Origin: CAZNKU01 sp964573775
Lineage (GTDB): Bacteria; Bacillota; Clostridia; Monoglobales; Firm-18
Assembly (NCBI GenBank): GCA_964573775.1
Contig: CAZNKU010000005.1
Coordinates: forward strand, 1-49,509
Reading direction: 5' to 3'
DNA length: 49,509 nt
A program made the position numbers and the translations under genes. The notes below the pieces were generated by a model. That model did no database searches. It was not told the DNA's origin and worked only from the letters and a program-made list of their open reading frames with translations. Positions within the stretch are counted from its first letter, which is position 1; every line of letters starts with the position of its first letter. This document shows positions 31,186 to 41,527 of the stretch, piece by piece.

Positions 31186-34100
31186 TCTGACTGCTTTCGG
31201 GGAGTCCTTCAAGGATGCCCATATCCTTCATTTTATCTATAATAGTTTTGGACACTTTACCTCTTGCACGGAGGTCGTCAATTGAACAGAAGGCTTCTTC
31301 ATTTCTTGCGTTTACAAGAGCTTTTGCCGCATTTTCACCAAGCCCTGGTATGGAGTTAAGCGGCGGCAACAAGTTATCACCTATAACACGGAATTTTGTT
31401 GCATCAGATTCATACAAATCTATTGGCAGGAATTTAATTCCCCTTGCAAACATTTCGCACACCAACTCAAGAATGGTAAGTACGCCCTTTTGTTTCACAT
31501 TTGCGTCGTTGCCCATATCCTCAATCATTTTACGGTTTTGCTTTGCAATGCCTTCCGTTGCCATAATTTCAATATCAAAATCATCAGCACGTACGCTGAA
31601 AAATGTTGCATAATATTCCTTTGGTTTATTTACTTTAAACCATGCAATGCGAAATGCCATAGTTACGTATGCAACGGCATGAGCTTTAGGGAACATATAC
31701 TTAATCTTTTTGCAGGAATCTATATACCATTCGGGCACATTCTGTTCACGCATTGCGGCTTCAAAATCAGGTGTAAGGCCTTTACCCTTACGCACACTTT
31801 CCATTATTTTAAAGGAAAGTGATTTTTCAACACCGCAATAAATGAGGTAAACCATAATATCGTCACGGGTACAAATAGCCTGAGAAAGTGTGGTTGTACC
31901 CTCCTGAATAAGTGTCTGCGCATTGTTAAGCCATACGTCTGTACCGTGAGAGAGTCCTGAAATACGTACCAATTCCGTAAATGTTGTAGGCTTTGTGTCC
32001 ACAAGCATCTGACGTACAAACTTTGTACCAAATTCGGGCACACCGAAGGTACCCACTGTAGAGCCGATGTCGTCAGGTGTTACGCCTAGTGCATCTGTAC
32101 CTGTGAAAAGGCTCATTGTAGCCTTGTCGTCAAGAGGAATTTTCTTCGCATCTATCCCCGTTAAATCCTCAAGCATTCTTATAGCCGTCGGATCATCGTG
32201 GCCCAGAATATCAAGCTTTAACAGATTCTGGTCTATTGAATGATAATCAAAATGCAATGTTACAATATCAGTAGTCATATCATCTGCAGGATGCTGAATA
32301 GGTGAAAATTCGTGAACATCATTTTTCTTAGGTACAACTATGATACCGCCGGGATGCTGACCTGTTGTACGCTTTACGCCCGTACAGCCTGCAACAAGGC
32401 GGTCTATCTGTGCATTTGTGGGTGTTTTGCCTTTTTCGTCGTAATATTTTTTTACAAAGCCATATGCTGTCTTTTCTGCAACTGTACCTATTGTACCTGC
32501 ACGGAAAACGTGACCTTCGCCAAAAAGCTCTTCAACATACTTATGTGCAACAGGCTGATATTCTCCGGAAAAGTTAAGGTCGATATCCGGCTCTTTATCA
32601 CCCTTAAAGCCAAGGAATGTCTGGAATGGTATATCATGACCGTCCTTAATCATGGGTTCTCCGCATTCAGGACAGTTTTTGTCGGGCAAGTCGAAGCCAC
32701 ATCCAACAGAACCGTCTGCAAAAAATTCGTTATGCTTACACTTAGGGCAAACATAATGAGGGGGAAGTGAGTTAACCTCTGTAATACCACTCATAAAGGC
32801 AACAAGTGATGAGCCGACGGAGCCTCGGCTACCTACCAGGTAGCCGTCATCATTGGACTTTTTAACAAGTTTTTGTGCAATAATATAAAGCACTGAATAT
32901 CCGTTACTAATAATGGAATCAAGCTCTATGTCCACACGTTCCTTTACAATTTCGGGTAATTCTTCACCGTATATGCTCTTTGCTTTATCGTAAGTAAGCT
33001 TGCGAAGTTCCTCGTCAGAGCCAGGAATTTCAGGTGGTGCCTTTTCGTCGGGAACGGGTTTTAAGTTATCTATCATATCTGCAATTTTATTGGTGTTTTC
33101 AACTACAACCTCATAGGCAAGCTCTTCACCAAGATATGCAAATTCATCAAGCATTTCATCTGTTGTTCTGAAATACAGCGGTGCCTGATTATCCGCATCA
33201 GAAAATCCCTGACCTGCCTGCAATATTGCACGGTAAATAGAATCGTGAGGATTCATAAAGTGAACGTCACAGGTTGCAACAGTAAGCTTGTCATTTTCCT
33301 TACCAAGTTCTATGATTGTTTTATTTATATGCTTTAGTGTTTTTTCATCCTCAACAATATTTTCACGAAGCATAAAGTCATTATTGCCGAGTGGCTGAAT
33401 TTCCAGATAATCATAAAAATCAACTATCTTGTTAACCTCATCACGGTCAAAGTTATAAGGGTTTTTAAGAATCTCCTGATAAAGCTCCCCCGCTTCGCAG
33501 GCTGAACCTATAATAAGGCCTTTTCGATATTTCTGAATAAGACTTTTTGGCACACGTGGGCGTCTGTAAAAATAGTCAAGGTGTGATGCTGAAACTATTT
33601 TATAAAGATTCTGCATTCCCTCCTGAGTCTGTACCAATATTATAGCGTGATATGTTTTTAAGGATTTAATATCCGTAGCACCCTCAAGGGCATTATTTAT
33701 GTCACAGATTTTATGTACTTCTTTTTCCCTTAATATATCAAGAAGCTTTAAAAACACCTGTGCAGTAGCTGCCGCATCGTCACAAGCACGGTGATGGTTT
33801 TCAAGCTTTACGTTAAAATGCTTTGTAAGTGTGTCAAGCTTGTAATTTTTCACCCCATTAACTAATGAACGTGAAAGCTCCAAGGTATCCACATAGCAAA
33901 AATCAAAATTCATACCGTTTTCTTTTGCCGCATTTTTAATAAAGGAGGTATCAAAACCTGCATTGTGTGCAACAAGTGTTGCATCACCTATAAATTCATA
34001 AAACTGCGGCAACACAACAGAAATAGGCTGGGCATCCTCTACCATTGCATCTGTTATACCTGTAAGCTCAACAATTTTTTGCGGTATGGGCTTCATAGGA

Positions 34101-35389
34101 TTTACAAATGTATTGAATGAATCTACAATCTGCCCATCCCTTATTTTTACCGCACCAATTTCCGTAATGGCTTCCGTTACAGGAGAAAGTCCAGTGGTTT
34201 CTATATCAAACACTACAAATTCGCTGTTTAAATCTTTATCACAAGGGTTTGAAACTGCATTTGCACTGTCATTTACCAGATAACATTCCACACCGTAAAT
34301 AACCTTTATATCCTTACCCCAATTTGAAGCGTGATACGCTTCGGGAAAAGCCTGTACATCACCATGGTCTGTTATGGCAATAGCCTTATGTCCCCACTTT
34401 ATAGCCTGTTCAACCAACACTTCTGCATCGGTCATGGCATCCATTGTGGACATTTTTGTATGCAGGTGAAGTTCTACTCGTTTTTCTTCTGCATCGTCTG
34501 TGCGTTTTTCCCAGTCTATAACATTAACATCATTTACATTTATAAGCAATTCTCTTGCATATTTGTCATTCTGTGCCTGACCACGTACACGAAGGGCAGT
34601 ACCCTTTTTAAGTCTGCCTGCCAAAAGCTCAAATGCTGCATTGTCATCCGTAAATATTTTACAGTTTATTGCACCAATATCATCCGTAATACTAAATGTT
34701 ACTATGTGTGCCCCATTTCTTGTTTCCTTAATATCAGGTGCTTTTTTGAACAGATAACCGTCAATTATAACCCTTCCCGAAAGCTCATTAATATCTGAAA
34801 TTTTAATATCGGGAGTTCCCTTTATTTCACGTCCGTATATGACAGGTGATTTCTTTTTGTTTTCCTCCAATGCCTGTCGTGCCTTTTCTATATTTTCAAT
34901 AATTTCCTGCTTTTCAAGTTCAAACTGTTCTTCTATTTCTTCATCTGTCTTTGAATGGATAAGTTCAATTTTTATATCAATATCAAACATCTTTTTTACG
35001 GCTTCCGTAAGCAATGTTTTAATTTCTTCGTCAATTATGCCTCCGTCAAGACAGTCTATGGAAAGCTTGTTACCATCAAGCGTACACTGTGCATTGTTAA
35101 GTATGGGTACAATTTGGGGATAATCTGTAAGGTAACCTGCAACAGTCTTTATGGAATTGGCATTGAAAACCTCTCTATCATATATAAATTCCAAGGACAC
35201 ATCCTTAAGGTTGTATGCGTTTAAAATCTGCTGTTCAAGATTGCGTGCAGAATCCTTACGCACCATTTTTACACACTTTGCTACAATTTCCATAGCACGG
35301 TTTTCAGGATAAACCGCCACATTTACTGCCTGGGAATGTTTTAATATTTCATTGTCTACCAGTTTGAAAATATCTGATAAATAGTTCAT
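31166..35389 (-). CDS. polC: DNA polymerase III PolC-type alpha subunit
   Basis: 1407 residues, the main replicative polymerase of low-GC Gram-positives. Order of domains: N-terminal domain and OB fold (about 1-320), PHP domain (VELHLHTKMSTMDAMTDAEV) interrupted by a DnaQ-type 3'-5' exonuclease (VVFDIETTGLSPVTEAITE with Asp and Glu; HNAGFDTSF), then the zinc segment CPKCKHNEFF...CPECGEPM and the polymerase core with palm acidic residues in GDKEPDIDLNFSGE. The C-terminal helix-hairpin-helix (SIPGLGENAAKALV) binds DNA and the end SQISLFDL is a beta-clamp-binding motif. It overlaps ispG by one base (TAATG). Confidence 0.97.
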   Translation of the reverse strand: MNYLSDIFKLVDNEILKHSQAVNVAVYPENRAMEIVAKCVKMVRKDSARNLEQQILNAYNLKDVSLEFIYDREVFNANSIKTVAGYLTDYPQIVPILNNAQCTLDGNKLSIDCLDGGIIDEEIKTLLTEAVKKMFDIDIKIELIHSKTDEEIEEQFELEKQEIIENIEKARQALEENKKKSPVIYGREIKGTPDIKISDINELSGRVIIDGYLFKKAPDIKETRNGAHIVTFSITDDIGAINCKIFTDDNAAFELLAGRLKKGTALRVRGQAQNDKYARELLINVNDVNVIDWEKRTDDAEEKRVELHLHTKMSTMDAMTDAEVLVEQAIKWGHKAIAITDHGDVQAFPEAYHASNWGKDIKVIYGVECYLVNDSANAVSNPCDKDLNSEFVVFDIETTGLSPVTEAITEIGAVKIRDGQIVDSFNTFVNPMKPIPQKIVELTGITDAMVEDAQPISVVLPQFYEFIGDATLVAHNAGFDTSFIKNAAKENGMNFDFCYVDTLELSRSLVNGVKNYKLDTLTKHFNVKLENHHRACDDAAATAQVFLKLLDILREKEVHKICDINNALEGATDIKSLKTYHAIILVQTQEGMQNLYKIVSASHLDYFYRRPRVPKSLIQKYRKGLIIGSACEAGELYQEILKNPYNFDRDEVNKIVDFYDYLEIQPLGNNDFMLRENIVEDEKTLKHINKTIIELGKENDKLTVATCDVHFMNPHDSIYRAILQAGQGFSDADNQAPLYFRTTDEMLDEFAYLGEELAYEVVVENTNKIADMIDNLKPVPDEKAPPEIPGSDEELRKLTYDKAKSIYGEELPEIVKERVDIELDSIISNGYSVLYIIAQKLVKKSNDDGYLVGSRGSVGSSLVAFMSGITEVNSLPPHYVCPKCKHNEFFADGSVGCGFDLPDKNCPECGEPMIKDGHDIPFQTFLGFKGDKEPDIDLNFSGEYQPVAHKYVEELFGEGHVFRAGTIGTVAEKTAYGFVKKYYDEKGKTPTNAQIDRLVAGCTGVKRTTGQHPGGIIVVPKKNDVHEFSPIQHPADDMTTDIVTLHFDYHSIDQNLLKLDILGHDDPTAIRMLEDLTGIDAKKIPLDDKATMSLFTGTDALGVTPDDIGSTVGTFGVPEFGTKFVRQMLVDTKPTTFTELVRISGLSHGTDVWLNNAQTLIQEGTTTLSQAICTRDDIMVYLIYCGVEKSLSFKIMESVRKGKGLTPDFEAAMREQNVPEWYIDSCKKIKYMFPKAHAVAYVTMAFRIAWFKVNKPKEYYATFFSVRADDFDIEIMATEGIAKQNRKMIEDMGNDANVKQKGVLTILELVCEMFARGIKFLPIDLYESDATKFRVIGDNLLPPLNSIPGLGENAAKALVNARNEEAFCSIDDLRARGKVSKTIIDKMKDMGILEGLPESSQISLFDL

Positions 35390-36438
35390 TACATTTCCTC
35401 AATTTCTTTTACTAAAGTTTCAAGTATTTTATCCTCGGGAATTTTTTTAATAATCTCCCCCTTTTTAAATAAAAGTGCAAAGCCGTCACCACCTGCAACC
35501 CCTATATCTGCGTCCTTTGCTTCACCAGGTCCGTTTACGGCACAGCCCATAACTGCAACCTTTATGGGCTTATCTATTTTATTAAGTGCCTTTTCAACGG
35601 TATTTGCAACCTCTACCTGATTGATTTTGCATCTTCCGCAAGACGGGCAGGAAACAAATTCTATTCCACCTGTTTTAAGTCCTACGGATTTTAATATGTA
35701 TTTAGCCGCAGTAATTTCTTCAACCGGTGGTGCAGTAAGAGATACACGGATGGTATCACCTATGCCGTCCATCAAAAGCGTACCTATACCCACAGATGAC
35801 TTTATAAGTCCCGAATAAGCAGTGCCTGCCTCTGTTACACCAATGTGCAACGGATAGTTACAGCTTTCGCTCATCAGCCTGTATGCCTCAACAGTTTTTA
35901 AAACGTCGGATGCTTTAAGGGACAAAACAATATCGTCAAAATCAAATTTATTTAAAAGTCCTATGTGCATAAAAGCACTTTCAACCATTGCCTTTGGTGT
36001 ACGTCCGTACTTTTTCTCCATTTCCTTATCAATAGAGCCCATATTAACACCTATGCGGATAGGTATTTTATTTTCACGGCATGCTTTTGCAACGGCCTCT
36101 ACTCTGTCCATACCACCAATATTACCCGGGTTGATGCGAATTTTGGCGGCACCATTTTTAACACATTCAAGTGCCAGCTTGTAGTCAAAGTGAATGTCTG
36201 CCACAATGGGTATATCCACACTGCTGCATATTTTATCAAATGCCTTTGCCGCCTCCATATCAGGCACTGCAAGACGCACTATTTCGCAGCCTTCTTGGGC
36301 AAGGCCTTTTATCTGCTCTAAAGTTGCATTAACATCGGCAGTTTTTGTGTTACACATACTCTGTACCACCACACCGCCTCCGCCTATTTTAACGCCCTTT
36401 GCATATACGGGCTTTGTATTCTCTCTTAAAGTAAGCAT
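35389..36438 (-). CDS. ispG: 4-hydroxy-3-methylbut-2-enyl-diphosphate synthase (IspG/GcpE)
   Basis: 349 residues. Converts 2C-methyl-erythritol 2,4-cyclodiphosphate to HMBPP in the MEP isoprenoid pathway, using a [4Fe-4S] cluster. The N-terminal TIM-barrel (GGGGVVVQSMCNTKTAD, INPGNIGG) and the cluster-binding end (CPSCGRCK and GCAVNGPGEAKDADIG) are standard. It sits between rseP and polC in a leftward chain with dxr, another MEP enzyme, and uppS, which uses the isoprenoid product. Confidence 0.96.
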   Translation of the reverse strand: MLTLRENTKPVYAKGVKIGGGGVVVQSMCNTKTADVNATLEQIKGLAQEGCEIVRLAVPDMEAAKAFDKICSSVDIPIVADIHFDYKLALECVKNGAAKIRINPGNIGGMDRVEAVAKACRENKIPIRIGVNMGSIDKEMEKKYGRTPKAMVESAFMHIGLLNKFDFDDIVLSLKASDVLKTVEAYRLMSESCNYPLHIGVTEAGTAYSGLIKSSVGIGTLLMDGIGDTIRVSLTAPPVEEITAAKYILKSVGLKTGGIEFVSCPSCGRCKINQVEVANTVEKALNKIDKPIKVAVMGCAVNGPGEAKDADIGVAGGDGFALLFKKGEIIKKIPEDKILETLVKEIEEM

Positions 36439-36453
36439 AAAATCAACTTCCTT

Positions 36454-37467
36454 TTATGAAATTAGTCTGACAATATCCTGCCATGTTGCAAATACCATAA
36501 GCAATATCAAAAGTGCAAAGCCTATGAAATGTATAAAGCCTTCTTTATTTGCAGGTATTTTTCTTCGCGTTATTATTTCTACCAACACAAAAAGTACCCT
36601 TCCTCCGTCAAGTGCAGGCAATGGCAAAAGATTGAAAATCCCTAAGTTTATGGTTATAAGCGCCGCAAGACCAAATAACGACTCCCAACCCATCTGTGCA
36701 GACTTTCCTATTTCCGAAACAATACCTACCGGCCCTGACATTGCCTCCATACCCACATTGCCTGTTACAAGGTCAAAAAGGGAAACAAGTATTGCCTTTC
36801 CGTAAAACAGAGAATAGTGCCATGCGTGATACAACCGTCCTCCGAAATTGAGCGGCTCAACCCTTGACACAAACCCAATGTAGTACATTCCGTCCTCGCC
36901 CTGCTTTGGAGTGATGGATACCTTGTTTTTTTCACCGTTGCGGACATATTCAACATATATGCTTCCGCCTTTGTAACGGGAAAGTTCAAATTTCAATTCG
37001 GTATATGTTTCAATTACTGCTCCATTTATTTTTGTTATTTTATCACCGGGCTGAAGTCCCGATTCTTCTGCGGCGGATTCTGCCACAACTTCCTGAACTT
37101 TCGGTACATTAACATAGTTTGAGTTAGGTGAAAACATTATAATGCACATAAGTATAAAGCCCAATAACAAATTCATCAGTGCGCCTGAAACAAGAATCAA
37201 AAGTCTCTGCCAGGGCTTTTTGTTACTGAATGCCCCCGCATCTTCACTTTCTTCATCCTCGCCCTCCATAGCACAGTACCCGCCTATGGGGATTAAACGT
37301 AATGAATAAAGTGTACCCTTGTATTCCTTTTTTAATATGGCAGGTCCCATACCTATGGCAAATTCATGCACCGTTACACCGCAAAGCTTGGCAGTTATAA
37401 AGTGACCGAATTCGTGAACCAATACCAATACCAAAAATACTGCAATTGCCGCAATAGCTGTTAACAT
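36454..37467 (-). CDS. rseP: Site-2 intramembrane metalloprotease RseP/RasP
   Basis: About 337 residues. The zinc motif HEFGH lies in the first membrane helix, a PDZ domain (about 115-200, EESGLQPGDKITKING) follows, and NLLPLPALDGGR gives the third zinc ligand near the C-terminus. It cuts transmembrane anti-sigma factors and signal-peptide remnants inside the membrane. Start ATG 37467 overlaps the dxr end by 7 bp, with GAAGAGG upstream; a longer in-frame start at 37494 lies deeper within dxr and would add nine residues not typical of the family. Confidence 0.94.
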   Translation of the reverse strand: MLTAIAAIAVFLVLVLVHEFGHFITAKLCGVTVHEFAIGMGPAILKKEYKGTLYSLRLIPIGGYCAMEGEDEESEDAGAFSNKKPWQRLLILVSGALMNLLLGFILMCIIMFSPNSNYVNVPKVQEVVAESAAEESGLQPGDKITKINGAVIETYTELKFELSRYKGGSIYVEYVRNGEKNKVSITPKQGEDGMYYIGFVSRVEPLNFGGRLYHAWHYSLFYGKAILVSLFDLVTGNVGMEAMSGPVGIVSEIGKSAQMGWESLFGLAALITINLGIFNLLPLPALDGGRVLFVLVEIITRRKIPANKEGFIHFIGFALLILLMVFATWQDIVRLIS

Positions 37468-38609
37468 TTTGAATATACCTCTTCCCTGACACATTTGTCA
37501 GTATATATTATATCGTCAAGTTTTGGATTTAAAACATTTTTATGATTATTCATTGCATTTTCCACAATTCGTGCAATGTCATTGAACTTTATTTTACCCT
37601 TCAGGAACAACTCAACAGCAACTTCGTTAGCACCATTTAAAACTGTTGGCATTGTTCCGCCTATACGCCCTGCCTTAATTGCAAGTGACAAACAACGGAA
37701 AGTGTCATAATCAGGCTTTGCAAAGGTAAGGTTTCCAACCTCCCATAAATTAAGCTGTTTTACTCCTGACGGTACTCTGTCAGGATAACACAAAGCATAA
37801 TGTATAGGTAGCTTCATATCAGGCAAGCCAAGCTGTGCAAGCACACTCATATCTTTAAATTCCACTAACGAATGAACGATACTTTCCCTGTGCACAACCA
37901 CATCAATATCATCATAGTCAATATCATAAAGCCAATGTGCCTCAATAACCTCAAGTCCCTTATTCATAAGTGTAGCAGAATCTATGGTTATTTTCTGACC
38001 CATACTCCAGTTAGGATGGTTAAGAGCTTCTTTTACTGTCACATTTTTAAGTTCTTCAGACTTTTTACCATAAAAAGAACCGCCCGACGCCGTAATTATA
38101 AGACGGTTAATTTCAGATTTCGTATGATTTCCGATACACTGAAAAATTGCACTGTGCTCACTGTCTACCGGCAATATACTTACATTATTAGCCTCCGCCT
38201 CTTTCATAACAATACTGCCTGCAGTAACCAAGGTTTCCTTGTTTGCAAGTGCAATGTTTACTCCCTGCTTAATTGCATTCATCGTAGGCACAAGCCCTGC
38301 TATACCCACAACGGATGTTACAACCGTGTCAATTTCGGGCATTGTGCTTATTTCACTCATACAGTCTGTGCCTGAAATAACCCTTGTATCCGTATCCGCA
38401 ACCGTTGTTTTAAGCACCTTCGCGGCATCTTCATTAACCATTGCAAAAAGCTTTGGTCTGTATTTTCTTATTTGTTCTTCTGCTAAATTTACGTTATTAT
38501 TTGCAGAAAGGCCCATGATCTGCACATTTTTAAGGTTATCACAAACCTCTAAAGTCTGTGTGCCGATTGAGCCTGTACTTCCTATTATAGATATTTTTTT
38601 CAAGTTCAT
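37461..38609 (-). CDS. dxr: 1-deoxy-D-xylulose-5-phosphate reductoisomerase
   Basis: 382 residues. First committed enzyme of the MEP pathway: converts DXP to MEP with NADPH. The nucleotide-binding start GSTGSIGTQTLEV, the metal-binding DSEHSAIFQC and the substrate-site segment SGGSFYG with LNHPNWSMGQKITIDSATLM-like sequence are canonical. It lies between cdsA and rseP in the standard Firmicutes order. Confidence 0.97.
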   Translation of the reverse strand: MNLKKISIIGSTGSIGTQTLEVCDNLKNVQIMGLSANNNVNLAEEQIRKYRPKLFAMVNEDAAKVLKTTVADTDTRVISGTDCMSEISTMPEIDTVVTSVVGIAGLVPTMNAIKQGVNIALANKETLVTAGSIVMKEAEANNVSILPVDSEHSAIFQCIGNHTKSEINRLIITASGGSFYGKKSEELKNVTVKEALNHPNWSMGQKITIDSATLMNKGLEVIEAHWLYDIDYDDIDVVVHRESIVHSLVEFKDMSVLAQLGLPDMKLPIHYALCYPDRVPSGVKQLNLWEVGNLTFAKPDYDTFRCLSLAIKAGRIGGTMPTVLNGANEVAVELFLKGKIKFNDIARIVENAMNNHKNVLNPKLDDIIYTDKCVREEVYSKC

Positions 38610-38616
38610 CTTACCT

Positions 38617-39420
38617 TTACTTTAAAATTGGTAGAATAAGCAACATATAATAAACAAACGGTGCAACAAAAAATAAGCTGTCAAACCTATCCATTACACC
38701 ACCGTGTCCGGGGAAGATTTTGCCGTAGTCCTTAATTCCGAACTGTCTTTTAATGCAGGATGCGGAAAGGTCACCAAGCTGAGATACAACAGATGCACCA
38801 AAACCTACAGCTATTGCCCAAAGATAATTTGTTTCCAACCCGAACCCGATATTACATATCAGACAAAAAATCAGAGTACATACTATACAGCCGATTATGC
38901 CGCTTATACTTCCCTCTATTGTCTTTTTAGGGCTAAGCTTCGGACACAGCTTATGCTTTCCGAAAAATTTACCGCCAAACAAAGCGGCAGTGTCTGTAAC
39001 AAAAGCTCCTATAAGTACAACCCATATTAAAAAGTTTCCGTATTCCATATTTCTTACAAGAATAATGTGACCAAACATAAACGCCACATAAATGGTAATG
39101 AAAAAGGTTTTTGCAATTTCTTTAAAAGAAATTTTATTCATATTTGCCATATAAACAAAAAATAAAAGCAATATGTATACATACATTACAGGATTAAAAA
39201 ACTGCACACCAAAATACTGTACGGCAACAAGCCCTACCGTACCGATAACCGATATAATCATAAGCAATTTATTTTCGGAAAGCTTTACTGCGCCAAAAAG
39301 CTCCATTACTGCAATGGATGCAAGCAACGCAATTGCAATTTCAACAAAAGGTGTACCTAATATAAGAATAACAATTAGTGCCACAACCAAAGCAGCTCCC
39401 GTAATTATGCGTTGTTTCAA
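38617..39420 (-). CDS. cdsA: Phosphatidate cytidylyltransferase
   Basis: About 267 residues, multi-pass membrane enzyme that makes CDP-diacylglycerol from phosphatidate and CTP. The family signature near the C-terminus is present: SQLGDLSASCIKRQFGIKD and PGHGGVMDRFDSLFFVAP with the catalytic Asp residues. I start at TTG 39420 because AAAGGA lies 8 bp upstream and the family usually begins with (M)KQR; a TTG six codons earlier would contain that ribosome site. Follows uppS by overlap. Confidence 0.94.
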   Translation of the reverse strand: MKQRIITGAALVVALIVILILGTPFVEIAIALLASIAVMELFGAVKLSENKLLMIISVIGTVGLVAVQYFGVQFFNPVMYVYILLLFFVYMANMNKISFKEIAKTFFITIYVAFMFGHIILVRNMEYGNFLIWVVLIGAFVTDTAALFGGKFFGKHKLCPKLSPKKTIEGSISGIIGCIVCTLIFCLICNIGFGLETNYLWAIAVGFGASVVSQLGDLSASCIKRQFGIKDYGKIFPGHGGVMDRFDSLFFVAPFVYYMLLILPILK

Positions 39421-39434
39421 ACCAATCAATCCTT

Positions 39435-40166
39435 TCAAACTCCGCCAAAACGCCTGTTGCGTTTCTGAAAGTCTATAATAGCCTCATTAAACTTTTCTAT
39501 TGTAAAGTCAGGCCACAGTATGTCATCATACCAAAATTCTGCATAGGCAGACTGCCAAAGCAAAAAGTTGGAAAGTCTTTTTTCACCACTTGGACGGATA
39601 ATCAAATCCACCGGTGGCAAATCACTGGTATAAAGGTTTTCCCCTATATTTTCAGCATTAACTTCCTTTCCCTCGGCAATAAGCTTATTTACAGCTCTTA
39701 CAATTTCATCCTGACCGCCGTAGTTAATGGCAAGACAAAGTACAACACCTGTGTTGTCCTTTGTAAATTCCTCGGTTTTTGCCATAAGCTCAATTATATC
39801 TTCATCCAAAACCGAACGGTCACCAATAACCTTAATTACAGCATTTTTATCCCCCAGATTTTTTTTGTAATCCAGCAGATATTCTCTGAGAAGTGCCATA
39901 ATACCGTCTATTTCTGCCTGAGGGCGTTTCCAGTTTTCGGTAGAAAATGTATAAGCCGTAATAGCCTTTATGCCAATTTCATCTGCATAGGTAGTGATTT
40001 TTTTCAAAACCTCTGCACCTGCACGGTGTCCGACATTTCTGGGCATTCTGCGTTTTTTTGCCCATCTGCCGTTACCGTCCATAATAATACCAATGTGCAT
40101 GGGCAGATTGGTTTTATCTATCTCATGCACATCGTCTTGTTTTTTCTTAAACAAATTAAAGAACAT
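39435..40166 (-). CDS. uppS: Isoprenyl transferase (undecaprenyl diphosphate synthase)
   Basis: About 243 residues. Condenses IPP units in cis to make the C55 carrier lipid for peptidoglycan. Signatures: HIGIIMDGNGRWAKKR with the catalytic Asp, GHRAGAE, FSTENWKRP and the C-terminal RPSGEKRLSNFLLWQSAYAE. Start ATG 40166 has AGGTGA five bases before it. Its allylic and IPP substrates come from the MEP genes of the same chain. Confidence 0.97.
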   Translation of the reverse strand: MFFNLFKKKQDDVHEIDKTNLPMHIGIIMDGNGRWAKKRRMPRNVGHRAGAEVLKKITTYADEIGIKAITAYTFSTENWKRPQAEIDGIMALLREYLLDYKKNLGDKNAVIKVIGDRSVLDEDIIELMAKTEEFTKDNTGVVLCLAINYGGQDEIVRAVNKLIAEGKEVNAENIGENLYTSDLPPVDLIIRPSGEKRLSNFLLWQSAYAEFWYDDILWPDFTIEKFNEAIIDFQKRNRRFGGV

Positions 40167-40190
40167 TATACTCACCTGTTATATTCTTAA

Positions 40191-40745
40191 TTAAATAGAC
40201 ATAATATCCTTTTCTTTAGCTGCACAGATATTATCAATTTCCTTAATTTTAGAATCTGTAAGCTTCTGAATATCATCTTCAAGACCTTTAAGATCATCCT
40301 CTGTAATTTCACTGTTTTTCTGTGCTTTTTTAAAGAAATCCATTGCATCACGACGAACACCACGCACATTAACCTTTGCATCCTCGCTCTTTTTGTGCAA
40401 GCTCTTTGCAAGCTCTTTACGTCTTTCTTCAGTAAGTGGCGGGAAGTTAAGACGGATAACCTTGCCATCGTTTTGAGGTGTAAGGCCAATATCTGCCTTA
40501 TTTATAGCCTTTTCGATTTCAGGAAGCAAAGTAGCATCCCATGGCTGAATAACGATCATAGTAGGTTCGGGAACAGATACTGTACCAACCTGATTAAGAG
40601 GTGAAGGAACACCGTAGTATTCTACCTGTACCTTGTCAAGAATTGCAGGGTTTGCTCTGCCTGCACGAATTGTGTTAATATCATTGCTATAAAAAGTAAT
40701 TGCCTTGTTCATTTTTTCTTCAAACTGTTTTAATTCTGCTCTCAT
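40191..40745 (-). CDS. frr: Ribosome recycling factor
   Basis: 184 residues, normal length. Releases ribosomes from mRNA with EF-G. Characteristic segments: RAGRANPAILDKVQVEYYG, PLNQVGTVSVPEPTMIVIQP and NFPPLTEERRKELAK. AAGGAGG precedes the start. It follows pyrH by 24 bp. Confidence 0.97.
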   Translation of the reverse strand: MRAELKQFEEKMNKAITFYSNDINTIRAGRANPAILDKVQVEYYGVPSPLNQVGTVSVPEPTMIVIQPWDATLLPEIEKAINKADIGLTPQNDGKVIRLNFPPLTEERRKELAKSLHKKSEDAKVNVRGVRRDAMDFFKKAQKNSEITEDDLKGLEDDIQKLTDSKIKEIDNICAAKEKDIMSI

Positions 40746-40769
40746 ATAAAATCCTCCTTTAATTATGTA

Positions 40770-41471
40770 TTATTTGACAATTGTTCCTATTTTTTCGCCA
40801 TTTAGAACCTTTATTATATTTTCAGGATTATCAAGACCAAATACCAATAAAGGAATGTTATTGTCCATACAAAGTGATGAAGCTGTTGAATCCATAACCT
40901 TAAGGCCTTTGCTTATAACCTCAAGATATGTAAGCTCATCATACTTAACTGCACATTCATTTGTATTCGGGTCGCAGTCATATACACCGTCAACATTTTT
41001 AGCAAGTAAAATGGCATCTGCATCAATTTCCGCCGCACGAAGAGCCGCAGCAGTATCTGTTGAAAAAAACGGGTTGCCTGAACCGCAGGCAAATATAACT
41101 ACTCTACCCTTTTCAAGATGACGTACAGCCTTATTTCTTATATAAACTTCGGCAAACTGCTTCATTTCAATAGCAGTCTGAACTCTTGTAACAACACCGC
41201 AACGTTCTAAAGCATCCTGCAACGCAAGAGCATTTATGGTTGTTGCAAGCATACCCATATGGTCTGCTCTTGTACGGTCCATATTTTCACCGCTTCTGCC
41301 TCTCCAGAAGTTGCCTCCGCCGCATACAATGGCAATCTGTACGCCCATTTCTGTGGCAATCTTAATTTGTTTGCAAATTTCTGCTATGGTTTCATCATCA
41401 AGACCTGTCTTTTTCGGTCCTGCCAAAGCTTCACCGCTTACCTTTAATATAACTCTATTATATTTTGGCAT
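40770..41471 (-). CDS. pyrH: Uridylate kinase (UMP kinase)
   Basis: 233 residues, hexameric amino-acid-kinase-fold enzyme that makes UDP from UMP and ATP. Signatures: VILKVSGEALAG, IVCGGGNFWRG, ADHMGMLATTINALALQD and CGSGNPFFSTDTAAALRAAE. It is the first gene of the leftward chain, with its own promoter and GGAGG before ATG. Confidence 0.97.
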   Translation of the reverse strand: MPKYNRVILKVSGEALAGPKKTGLDDETIAEICKQIKIATEMGVQIAIVCGGGNFWRGRSGENMDRTRADHMGMLATTINALALQDALERCGVVTRVQTAIEMKQFAEVYIRNKAVRHLEKGRVVIFACGSGNPFFSTDTAAALRAAEIDADAILLAKNVDGVYDCDPNTNECAVKYDELTYLEVISKGLKVMDSTASSLCMDNNIPLLVFGLDNPENIIKVLNGEKIGTIVK

Positions 41472-41498
41472 TGTTATCCTCCGTAAAAAAATTATTTC

Positions 41499-41527
41499 AT
41501 AATATATACTTAAAATAATATTACCAA
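41499..41527 (-). promoter_or_regulatory. Promoter of the pyrH chain
   Basis: Minus-strand TTGGTA (41522-41527), 17-bp spacer, TATTAT (41499-41504). The remaining part of the 41472-41775 gap is AT-rich, holds the rplM promoter and shows no other element. Confidence 0.5.

Noticed and set aside
34331..34798. 155-codon plus-strand frame within polC
   Set aside because: Antisense shadow of a well-conserved gene; Cys/Phe-rich composition typical of such shadows.
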